In this document: positions 1 to 5,201 of the stretch, piece by piece
How positions within the stretch are numbered: the first letter of the stretch is position 1
Layout: each line of letters begins with the position of its first letter
NCBI GenBank assembly: GCA_002365735.1
Contig: DEZY01000036.1
Span: 2,568 to 9,068 of the forward strand
DNA: 6,501 nt
Origin: Actinobacteria bacterium UBA3120
Lineage (GTDB): Bacteria > Actinomycetota > Actinomycetes > S36-B12
Direction: 5' to 3'
Position numbers and translations under genes: made by a program
The notes under the pieces: generated by a model
What the model was told of the DNA's origin: nothing
The model's database searches: none
The model's input: the letters and a program-made list of their open reading frames with translations, nothing else

Positions 1-522
1 CCCAGTGACGTTCACTTGAAGTCGGGGGAAGTGTTACCGGCCGGCACGATTATTTGGGCGGCCGGTGTCGCCGCTCCCGCCGAGTGGAATGACTTGGGCG
101 AAACTGATCGATCGAATAGATTGATGGTCTCTGACACATTGCGGCTTCAGTCGAATGTGTGGGTCGTGGGAGATGTTGCCCACGTCGCTGCAGAAGGCAA
201 ACGTCCACTCCCGATGGTTGCTTCTGTGGCAATGCAGCAGGGACGGTATGTAGCGGCGAGTATCGAAAAAATTCTAGGCGGTGAAGAGCTCAAGCCATTT
301 ACCTATAAAGACAAAGGGCAAATGGCCACAATCGGTCGTAGGCGTGCAGTTGTTGAATTGCCCAATGGGCCAGCCCTGCACGGTACTCTCGCTTGGCTGT
401 CCTGGTTGGCCCTGCACGTGTTTTATTTAGCTGGCGGTCGAAACCGAATATCCGTGATCGCTGATTGGTTTTGGAATTACATTTCGTGGGGGATCGGCCC
501 CAAACGCCCAGTTATTGATTAG
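1..522 (+). CDS. ndh: Type II NADH dehydrogenase (NDH-2), C-terminal part, 5' end outside window
   Basis: The reading frame is open from base 1 and ends at TAG 520-522, so about 173 C-terminal codons of a protein of usually 400-480 residues are present. NDH-2 is a single-subunit, FAD-containing, membrane-associated enzyme that passes electrons from NADH to quinone without pumping protons. Visible marks are the strand before the second nucleotide-binding region (TIIWAAG, about 46-66), the VVGD motif that contacts FAD (163-174), the PMVASVAMQQGRYVA helix, and the family-typical DKG-MATIGR-AV segment (about 310-350). The C-terminal amphipathic and hydrophobic tail contains GGRNR and WFWNYISWG, the membrane-binding part of NDH-2. 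The TTG at 16 is inside the gene and is not a start. The 3' end overlaps the convergent secreted-protein gene by 11 bp. A related NAD(P)/FAD oxidoreductase is possible, but the tail argues for NDH-2. Confidence 0.93.
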   Translation, partial: PSDVHLKSGEVLPAGTIIWAAGVAAPAEWNDLGETDRSNRLMVSDTLRLQSNVWVVGDVAHVAAEGKRPLPMVASVAMQQGRYVAASIEKILGGEELKPFTYKDKGQMATIGRRRAVVELPNGPALHGTLAWLSWLALHVFYLAGGRNRISVIADWFWNYISWGIGPKRPVID

Positions 523-1318
523 TAGTGTTCTTAACAAATTCACCGTAGGGAACGAAACACTGGGCTGTTCGATCCCCGCGTGACCAACCTGTTGAATTTG
601 GCCAGATTGCCCACCAGGGGTAGTACTTTTTTAGGGTGACGTATGGCTTTGCGGCCCTTTCACAGACCTTTTTTGTTTGCCTTTCCACTGTCCGGGATCC
701 TGGAAATTTCTTGGTCGGCGTTCCCAGGTCACGCTCAAGAATCATGATCCAATTTTTCTTGATTTTAGTGCAGGGGTAGGCGCTCGTGGACCTATTTCCT
801 GGAACTTTGGGCGTACAAAAATTTAGCTGATCCCCTGGGGTTGCCGCGGCAAACTCAGCCATAGGTACCGAAAGTTTTTTGTACGTCTTGCCTGAGCGGA
901 AAACAACATCACACCGAACCCAGCGCTCACCGGCATTCCATTGCGCTTTGGTGGGAAAAACGGGCACGCTGTTAAATCTGGATGGCAGCTTACGGTTTTC
1001 CAAATTCACAAAAGCATTCATGTTTTTTGAGGTGCATGCGCGGGTTGCTTTTAAGCTGCTGGACGCTTTGGCTTTTTCGGGAACACCGAAGTTGGCAGAC
1101 AAAGTGCCACTCCAATAGGTCTGGGCAGTATGTGGCGCGCTGCAGTCAACGGCTGGTGCACTGGCCGCTTGGTCTTTGGTTCCGCTCGCGGCATAGGTGA
1201 AACAACTGCCTACTTCGGCAGCCTGGCTAGCGGGAAGGGTGGTTGAAGTCACGGCAATGCTGGCGATCAGGCCAGCGCAGGCCGCTATAGCTGTGTGCTT
1301 GGGGGGAAGGAAAAGCAT
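512..1318 (-). CDS. Secreted eight-cysteine protein, two tandem Septum_form-like modules
   Basis: 268 residues. The N-terminus reads as a Sec signal peptide: Lys8, a hydrophobic stretch about 10-25, and a likely cleavage after ASQA near residues 33-34. The mature part has exactly eight cysteines (39, 59, 95, 136, 168, 183, 219, 254), which suits an exported protein with four disulfides. They fall into two sets of four with similar spacing (20/36/41 and 15/36/35). Around the last cysteine of each set the sequences match: W-N-A-G-E-R-W-V-R-C and W-S-R-G-D-R-T-A-Q-C. The VDCSAPHTAQTYW segment resembles the DC-x-x-PH-x-x-E signature of actinobacterial 'septum formation' domain proteins. That family link is recognition, not a search result, and the family's function is poorly known. 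The start ATG (1316-1318) has a GGGAAGG 12 nt upstream, rather far for an SD, and a TAGTGT hexamer 6 nt upstream. It overlaps the convergent ndh 3' end. Confidence 0.78.
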   Translation of the reverse strand: MLFLPPKHTAIAACAGLIASIAVTSTTLPASQAAEVGSCFTYAASGTKDQAASAPAVDCSAPHTAQTYWSGTLSANFGVPEKAKASSSLKATRACTSKNMNAFVNLENRKLPSRFNSVPVFPTKAQWNAGERWVRCDVVFRSGKTYKKLSVPMAEFAAATPGDQLNFCTPKVPGNRSTSAYPCTKIKKNWIMILERDLGTPTKKFPGSRTVERQTKKVCERAAKPYVTLKKYYPWWAIWPNSTGWSRGDRTAQCFVPYGEFVKNTTNQ

Positions 1319-1324
1319 GAATTT

Positions 1325-1330
1325 ACACTA
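1325..1330 (-). promoter_or_regulatory. Candidate -10 element of the secreted-protein gene (leaderless type)
   Basis: Read on the minus strand the hexamer is TAGTGT, fitting the actinobacterial TANNNT pattern, and it ends 6 nt before the ATG at 1318. That spacing would put the transcription start on or next to the A of the start codon. The best -35-like hexamer, TTGTGG (1351-1356), lies 20 nt away, which is too far to be convincing. Confidence 0.4.
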
Positions 1331-1453
1331 CCTTCCCACCGAATAATTCCCCACAAGGGTGCTCTCCGAAAGGCCAGAACAGCCCTGGTTAGAGCCAGAG
1401 CTGTAGTTGTTGGGAGCGGGTTTGTCTGGTGGATGCGTGGGGTGAGTTGCCAG

Positions 1454-1461
1454 AAAGGGGG
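1454..1461 (+). promoter_or_regulatory. Ribosome-binding site that fixes the parA start
   Basis: AAAGGGGG followed by a 6-nt spacer leads to the GTG at 1468. This is the strongest Shine-Dalgarno sequence in the window. It favours GTG 1468 over the in-frame GTG at 1429, which has no such element before it and would add 13 residues that do not look like part of a ParA protein. Confidence 0.75.
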
Positions 1462-1467
1462 TCGACA

Positions 1468-2256
1468 GTGAAGACTAAGGCCATGCCAGTAGTCAGTATT
1501 GTGAGTTTAAAAGGTGGGGTCGGTAAGACAGCGGTGACCCTCGGGTTGGCTGGTGCAGCAACCTCGCGGGGTCTTGCTTCACTCGTCGTGGACCTTGATC
1601 CCCAGGGAAATGCAACATCAATTCTACGGACGCACTCCTCAAAAACATCGGTCGCAAATGTGTTGGAGCATCCAACTCGTGCCGAAATCGAGGGAGCATT
1701 AACTCCATGTGATTGGGAAATTGGTCCTGGTGAGGTTGACGTGCTCGCAAGTCACCCGAGTGTGATCAGATTTGATTCTTGGACCCACCCCGGTAGCGCT
1801 TTCACACCGAAATTAGCCAAAGCACTTAACCAACTAGATGGATACGACCTGGTATTGATTGACTGCCCTCCCTCATTAGGTGCACTCACGCGAGAGGCGC
1901 TCGCGGCATCGGACTTGGCATTGATTGTGACTACGCCTTCGTATTTCGGGGCCCAGGGAGTTGAGCGAGCAATCGCTGAAGTGGAAGAGATCCGTAAGGG
2001 CGTTAATCCACGTCTGAAACTCGCGGGAATCGTGGTGAACCGGGTTCGGTCAGTCGCTGAAGAGCACCAGTACCGCATGAATGAGCTGGGCGCCCTGTAC
2101 GGCAAAGCCGCAATCCTCAAGCCTTTTCTACCGGAGCGGATCGCGGTAACCCAAGCTGAGGGGTTTGGTACACCGGTCAATGAAGTTAAAACTTCTGGCG
2201 GCCGAGAAGTCGCCCGAATTTTCGATAAGTATTTATCAACTTTATTGCGAAAGTAG
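1468..2256 (+). CDS. Orphan ParA/Soj-family P-loop ATPase
   Basis: 262 residues from GTG 1468, a usual length for a chromosomal ParA without an N-terminal DNA-binding domain. The deviant Walker A motif KGGVGKT is at residues 15-21, with the signature lysine (Lys15) that acts in trans in ParA/MinD dimers. Walker A' VVDLDPQGN is at 40-48 and Walker B LVLIDCPPSLG at 128-138. The ParA-typical VNRVR segment follows. ParA proteins dimerise on ATP, bind DNA non-specifically and help segregate chromosomes or plasmids or position protein complexes. No parB, parS-like cluster, replication gene or plasmid gene is visible, so this looks like a stand-alone chromosomal copy of the kind many actinobacteria carry beside their main parAB. 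Its role cannot be read from the sequence. The secreted Cys-rich gene is divergent from it, and a pntB remnant lies downstream on the same strand. Confidence 0.9.
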   Translation: MKTKAMPVVSIVSLKGGVGKTAVTLGLAGAATSRGLASLVVDLDPQGNATSILRTHSSKTSVANVLEHPTRAEIEGALTPCDWEIGPGEVDVLASHPSVIRFDSWTHPGSAFTPKLAKALNQLDGYDLVLIDCPPSLGALTREALAASDLALIVTTPSYFGAQGVERAIAEVEEIRKGVNPRLKLAGIVVNRVRSVAEEHQYRMNELGALYGKAAILKPFLPERIAVTQAEGFGTPVNEVKTSGGREVARIFDKYLSTLLRK

Positions 2257-2329
2257 TTCTTTGTCAGTGTTCGCAAGCTTGTGATCAATCAAGTAGGTGA
2301 CCAAATAGGCGACCGCGGCGGCAACGGCA

Positions 2330-2515
2330 CTGATTTACGGTATGCCAATTCTTAATGTTGACGCAGCCCAACAGGTTGTGTTCCTCAAGCGGTCAATGCG
2401 CCCTGGGTTTGCTGGCATCGAGAACGCCGTTGTGTTTGATCCAAAGACCACTCTGTTATTCGGTGACGCGAAAGACTCACTGACGAAAGTTGTGACGTCC
2501 CTCAAGGGCCTGTAA
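2330..2515 (+). pseudogene. pntB: 5'-truncated remnant of NAD(P) transhydrogenase beta subunit
   Basis: The frame reads LIYGMPILNVD, then KRSM-PGFAGIEN (about 2390-2430) and LLFGDAKDSL, and stops at TAA 2513-2515. This is the last 60 or so residues of PntB domain III, the NADP(H)-binding part, ending at the normal family C-terminus. The remaining 400 or so residues are missing: the same frame hits TAG at 2306-2308, and no other PntB part is seen in the adjacent ParA gene. The ATG at 2342 is the conserved Met of the GMP motif, not a start, and has no ribosome-binding site. GTGACC at 2297-2302 could be a decayed trace of the VTNPAA segment, but this is weak. My manual alignment gives 23 identities in 55 positions with the C-terminus of the pntB at 5202-6501, so it is not a recent copy of that gene. 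Alone it cannot bind NADP or move protons. Confidence 0.85.
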
Positions 2516-2518
2516 CAA

Positions 2519-3157
2519 CTAAACGGTCCCGTAAAGCCGGTCTCCAGCATCACCGAGGCCGGGCACGATGTATCCCTTTTCATTAAGTTTCTCGTCGAGT
2601 CCGGCAATAACAAGGGATACACTTTCAGTACGGGCGCCATAGGCTTCCTCAAGTCGTGCGAGACCTTCTGGAGCAGCGAGCAAACAAATCGCAGTTACAT
2701 CTTTTGCACCGCGCTCCAGCAAGATGTCAATCGCTGCAATGAGCGTGCCACCGGTCGCCAACATCGGGTCAAGTACGAAGACCTGGCGATTATGGATGTC
2801 GTCGGGTAAACGGTCCGCGTAAATCGATGCGGTTAAAGATTCTTCATCTCGCACGAGTCCAAGGAATCCGACTTCGGCGGTTGGCATTAAGCGGACCATG
2901 CCGTTTAACATTCCCAAACCAGCGCGCAGAATCGGAACAACGAGGGGTAATGGCTCGGTCATTTCCTGGCCGACTGTGGGAGATACCGGCGTGGTGATCG
3001 GCACCTCACCCACTTCGAGCCCACGCGTGGCTTCATAGGCCAACAGGGTGACTAGTTCCTCTGCGAGGAGGCGAAATGTTGCCGACGAGGTCTCTTCACG
3101 GCGTAGCCGGGACATTTTGTGGGCAACGAGCGGGTGATCAACGACAAGTGTGTGCAT
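2519..3157 (-). CDS. upp: Uracil phosphoribosyltransferase
   Basis: 212 residues, matching the usual 208-212. The cytosolic enzyme converts uracil and PRPP to UMP and pyrophosphate in pyrimidine salvage. The N-terminus [10 protein letters not shown] and [13 protein letters not shown] (34-45) is typical of actinobacterial Upp. [10 protein letters not shown] lies at 74-83, the PRPP-binding loop [10 protein letters not shown] at 129-138, and the uracil-binding C-terminus [17 protein letters not shown] at 195-211. The ATG at 3155-3157 is chosen because conservation begins there. An in-frame TTG at 3196 would add 13 unlikely residues. There is no well-spaced SD: AGGG lies almost against the ATG, and a TAGTCT hexamer sits 7 nt upstream, suggesting a leaderless transcript. 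The gene is divergent from the tadA cluster, and its stop lies 3 bp from the end of the pntB remnant. Confidence 0.96.
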   Translation of the reverse strand: MHTLVVDHPLVAHKMSRLRREETSSATFRLLAEELVTLLAYEATRGLEVGEVPITTPVSPTVGQEMTEPLPLVVPILRAGLGMLNGMVRLMPTAEVGFLGLVRDEESLTASIYADRLPDDIHNRQVFVLDPMLATGGTLIAAIDILLERGAKDVTAICLLAAPEGLARLEEAYGARTESVSLVIAGLDEKLNEKGYIVPGLGDAGDRLYGTV

Positions 3158-3164
3158 GCCCTTA

Positions 3165-3170
3165 AGACTA
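3165..3170 (-). promoter_or_regulatory. Candidate -10 element of upp (leaderless type)
   Basis: On the minus strand the hexamer is TAGTCT, followed by exactly 7 nt and the upp ATG. The same hexamer at the same distance precedes the LytR_C gene at 4215. Transcription would begin at the start codon. A TTGGTC lies 20 nt further upstream, which is too far for a good -35. Confidence 0.45.
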
Positions 3171-3192
3171 GCGCAAGGCCCGCCGGCGCTGA

Positions 3193-3202
3193 CCAATATT
3201 GG
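3193..3202. other. 10-bp perfect palindrome between divergent upp and tadA cluster
   Basis: CCAATATTGG sits near the middle of the 88-bp divergent intergenic region (3158-3245), 35 bp from the upp ATG and 43 bp from the ATG at 3246. A dimeric repressor could bind it and affect both directions. A palindrome of this size can also occur by chance, and no second copy was noticed. Confidence 0.25.
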
Positions 3203-3245
3203 ATCGAGGTCGCGCTGCGGGTGGGTAACGTGTAACTATTAAGCC

Positions 3246-3734
3246 ATGGCTACTGAACAGGTACGTCCCGAGGACCTTGATTACAGCGCCATTTTGTGGC
3301 GCGAAGATGGGGTGTGGAATTCAACCCCGGTTCCGGCGCAGCACAGCATCGTGCTTGATGACCTACTGGCTGTGTGCAAGCAATACCCCGGTGAAGGCGG
3401 AGTGTACGCCGCCATCGGAGTGGGTGAAGAGTTCTTTATTCTGCTCCGGCACGACGCCCAGAAGACCGAGGTGGTGATAAGTGACGGCGCGGCGCTCCTC
3501 GACTGGGATCTAGCCGAAGACGCCGCCGACCTCATAGATCTGGACTGGGAAGAGGGAGAACTCGAAGAGTTCGAAGCGGTCGGTGACCTAAACCTGCTCT
3601 CGAACTTTGGACTCAAATCGCAGGACCTCTCCATGATCTGCGAAAACCCAGATCTGGAGCCGGATCAGCAGATTTCCGAGATTTTCAAGCGTATTGGCGC
3701 TGAATTTGCCTGGCAGAAGATCCGTAATCAGTGA
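3246..3734 (+). CDS. tRNA adenosine deaminase-associated protein (actinobacterial)
   Basis: 162 residues, no signal peptide and no membrane segment, so cytosolic. I recognise the actinobacterial family annotated as 'tRNA adenosine deaminase-associated protein', named only for its constant position before tadA; its biochemical role is not established. Visible features are an N-terminal part with SAILWREDGVW (14-24) and VYAAIGVGEEFFILLR (53-68), then a strongly acidic linker with 14 Asp/Glu between residues 86 and 114, then a C-terminal helical part. Its stop overlaps the tadA start (GTGA, 3731-3734), so translation is probably coupled and the two products may work together. No Shine-Dalgarno sequence precedes the ATG. 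TAACTA (3233-3238) ends 7 nt before it and could be a poor -10 for a leaderless transcript. Confidence 0.85.
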   Translation: MATEQVRPEDLDYSAILWREDGVWNSTPVPAQHSIVLDDLLAVCKQYPGEGGVYAAIGVGEEFFILLRHDAQKTEVVISDGAALLDWDLAEDAADLIDLDWEEGELEEFEAVGDLNLLSNFGLKSQDLSMICENPDLEPDQQISEIFKRIGAEFAWQKIRNQ

Positions 3735-4204
3735 GTAGCACCCTCACCCAGACCCAGCTACATGAAGGTTTTATGCGTCAGGCCATTGAACAGGCCAAAA
3801 TTGCGGGGAAGCGGGGCGATATTCCCATCGGCGCGGTGATCGTGACCGACCAAGGAGAAGTTATCGCTCGAGCAGGGAATTCACGCGAGCAGCTCAAAGA
3901 TCCAACAGCCCATGCGGAAATCCTGGCCTTGCGTGCGGCCGGCGCGCAACTCAACGACTGGCGGATCGTGCGCTCAACAATGTATGTAACCCTTGAACCA
4001 TGCCCCATGTGTGCGGGGGCAATCACCATGGCGCGGGTCCCACGACTCGTGATTGGCGCGTGGAATGATGAGTATGGCGCCGTTGGATCCCGGTGGGATC
4101 TAGTGCGCGACCAACGGATGAACCACCAAGTAGAAGTCATTCCCGGCGTACTGGGAAACGAGACCGGGAAGTTGGTCCGGGAATTTTTTAGCGAAAAACG
4201 CTAG
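3731..4204 (+). CDS. tadA: tRNA adenosine(34) deaminase
   Basis: 157 residues. The zinc enzyme deaminates adenosine-34 to inosine in tRNA-Arg(ACG), letting it decode CGU, CGC and CGA. The cytidine-deaminase-fold motifs are complete: HAE at 61-63 (zinc ligand His61, catalytic Glu63) inside DPTAHAEILALR, and PCPMC at 90-94 (zinc ligands Cys91 and Cys94) inside YVTLEPCPMCAGAI. The tail REFFSEKR is the family's usual end. The GTG at 3731 is chosen because it overlaps the upstream stop, and AGAAGA lies about 10 nt before it. ATG 3773 with GAAGG close upstream is an alternative and would remove 14 poorly conserved residues. It lies in one transcription unit with the upstream partner and probably with the LytR_C gene. 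Confidence 0.95.
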   Translation: MSSTLTQTQLHEGFMRQAIEQAKIAGKRGDIPIGAVIVTDQGEVIARAGNSREQLKDPTAHAEILALRAAGAQLNDWRIVRSTMYVTLEPCPMCAGAITMARVPRLVIGAWNDEYGAVGSRWDLVRDQRMNHQVEVIPGVLGNETGKLVREFFSEKR

Positions 4205-4207
4205 TCT
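4202..4207 (+). promoter_or_regulatory. Candidate -10 element of the LytR_C gene (leaderless type)
   Basis: TAGTCT overlaps the tadA stop codon and ends 7 nt before the ATG at 4215, the same arrangement as at upp. No good -35 is visible at 16-19 nt; TTGGTC at 4172 is too far. The gene may be read both from here and by read-through from tadA. Confidence 0.35.
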
Positions 4208-4214
4208 GTAACCG

Positions 4215-4865
4215 ATGTCAACGACCCAAGGATTTAGTCGTCCCAAAACTCGCCCTGCCCAGCGGCCACTCTGGTTGACCGTACTACTGATTTTTGTTGC
4301 CATGCTGGTGCTTTTTGGTGTGGGTTTTGGGATCGCAACCCTATTTAAGGGCTCGGGTGGAGCAGATGTCGCCGATGCCACAGCATCTCCAAGCACTTCA
4401 GCATTGGTTGACGGCTGCACCACCGTCATGGTGACGCCCGCTGAAGTATTACCACTCGCATCGCGGGTGACCGTCAACGTCTATAACTCAACTAAACGGG
4501 TGGGGATTGCGGGAGAGACGTCCAAGTTCCTTAGTGTGCGGGGGTTCAAGATCGCAAAAGTGGAGAACGATCCACTGGGTGTGGGCGCAGAAGGCGCTGG
4601 TGAGATTCGGTTCGGCACAAAAGGCGAGCTAAATGCGCAGCTCATGGCTTATCACTTCCCTGATGCGACCCTGATCAAAGATGATCGTGGTGGCAAGCGT
4701 ATTGATGTGGTTCTGGGCCAACAGTTCTCGGACCTCGCAGATGACGCTGAGGTAGTTGCCCAACTTGCACAGCCGTCGGCGAGCGCATCCCCAGAAGGCT
4801 GCACAATCCCCGAAGCTACCCCCAGCGATGCGGCCAGCGTTTCGGAGTCCCCTAGCGAGAGCTAG
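4215..4865 (+). CDS. Membrane-anchored LytR C-terminal domain protein
   Basis: 216 residues. A short basic cytoplasmic N-terminus (about 1-18) precedes one membrane helix at about 19-44, so the rest should lie outside the membrane. A LytR_C domain spans about 84-172, beginning VTVNVYNSTKRVGIAG (84-99), the usual 'N-x-T-x-x-x-G-L/I-A' opening, and ending KRIDVVLGQQF (161-171). LytR_C often follows the catalytic LytR-CpsA-Psr domain of cell-wall glycopolymer ligases. Here the catalytic domain is absent, as in many short actinobacterial proteins, so it may bind cell wall or a partner but should not be a ligase. Cys68 and Cys196, in the similar contexts DGCT and EGCT, flank the domain and could form a disulfide. 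The tail from about 186 is low-complexity Ser/Ala/Pro/Glu. It starts 10 nt after tadA with no SD. Confidence 0.82.
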   Translation: MSTTQGFSRPKTRPAQRPLWLTVLLIFVAMLVLFGVGFGIATLFKGSGGADVADATASPSTSALVDGCTTVMVTPAEVLPLASRVTVNVYNSTKRVGIAGETSKFLSVRGFKIAKVENDPLGVGAEGAGEIRFGTKGELNAQLMAYHFPDATLIKDDRGGKRIDVVLGQQFSDLADDAEVVAQLAQPSASASPEGCTIPEATPSDAASVSESPSES

Positions 4866-4871
4866 AAAGCA

Positions 4872-4961
4872 TGGCGGTGGCGGTGGGATTTGAACCCACG
4901 GTGAGGTTGCCCCCACACGCGCTTTCGAGGCGCGCTCCTTTGGCCGCTCGGACACGCCACC
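4872..4961 (-). tRNA. tRNA-Ser, anticodon CGA, CCA encoded
   Basis: Folded by eye on the minus strand. The acceptor stem is GGTGGCG (4961-4955) pairing with CGCCACC (4882-4876), discriminator G at 4875, and CCA at 4874-4872. The anticodon stem CGCGC/GCGCG encloses the loop CTCGAAA, giving anticodon CGA, which reads UCG. A long variable arm (GTGGGG-GCAA-CCTCAC) marks a type II serine tRNA. The T arm is GTGGG-TTCAAAT-CCCAC. All stems are intact and no intron is needed. The 3' end faces the LytR_C gene, whose stop is 6 bp away. The tRNA is convergent to the tadA cluster. A serine tRNA beside tadA is, as I recall, a common actinobacterial arrangement. TadA's own substrate is tRNA-Arg(ACG), so the link is position, not modification. 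Confidence 0.97.
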
Positions 4962-5201
4962 GCCGAGAACTGTACAAATGCCCGGTTCGGCGGTTGCGTT
5001 CACCCTTGAAGTCTGGTGGAAATGGCTGGATCATCGAGGTTAACATGCTCAAAGAGGGGAACAGGGAGACGTCGTTCCGCTGACATATGACAGTAGAAGC
5101 ACGGTGTTGCCATTGCGGGCGAGAGGTCATGGTGGGGATATTCGCGGGAAGCACCTCACGTCAGAATTGATCAGAGTGCAAGTAGGTCCATCTGCAGCTC
5201 C
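4962..5201. other. Intergenic region with tRNA-Ser promoter; no gene recognised
   Basis: About 240 bp separate the tRNA 5' end from the pntB stop. On the minus strand TACAGT (4974-4969) ends 7 nt before the first tRNA base and is the likely -10. No clear -35 was seen. The rest holds only short open frames without ribosome-binding sites. I see no hairpin with a T-run for pntB termination and no conserved SRP RNA core. A weak pairing of GAGGT (about 5123) with ACCTC (about 5153) is not enough to call an RNA. Confidence 0.5.

Noticed and set aside
1429..1467. Longer parA starting at GTG 1429
   Set aside because: No ribosome-binding site precedes it, whereas GTG 1468 has AAAGGGGG at ideal spacing.
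2335..2652. Minus-strand open frame across the parA-upp junction
   Set aside because: It is antisense to the pntB remnant and out of frame with upp, with no recognisable product.
3158..3196. Upstream extension of upp from a TTG codon
   Set aside because: The added residues are not like Upp N-termini, and the conserved family start is at the ATG at 3157.
4852..4865. CTAGCGAGAGCTAG hairpin at the LytR_C stop as a terminator
   Set aside because: The stem is five base pairs with no T-run on either strand, and it lies within the coding end.
4872..4961. tRNA-Ser as the attachment site of an island that brought in pntB
   Set aside because: Integration normally uses the tRNA 3' end, which faces the LytR_C gene here, while pntB is on the 5' side. 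No integrase or repeated tRNA end was seen.
4629..5003. Minus-strand open frame running through the tRNA and antisense to the LytR_C gene
   Set aside because: It translates the tRNA itself and then the opposite strand of a well-supported gene.
4871..5083. Plus-strand open frame of 70 codons containing GFEPT
   Set aside because: Its first part is the reverse complement of the tRNA-Ser gene, a well-known source of false protein calls. It has no ribosome-binding site and the rest has no recognisable sequence.
5102..5165. Possible small SRP (4.5S) RNA, suggested by GGGAAGCACC near a tRNA-Ser
   Set aside because: The conserved core GGTCAGGTCCGGAAGGAAGC is absent and the pairing is only about five bases.
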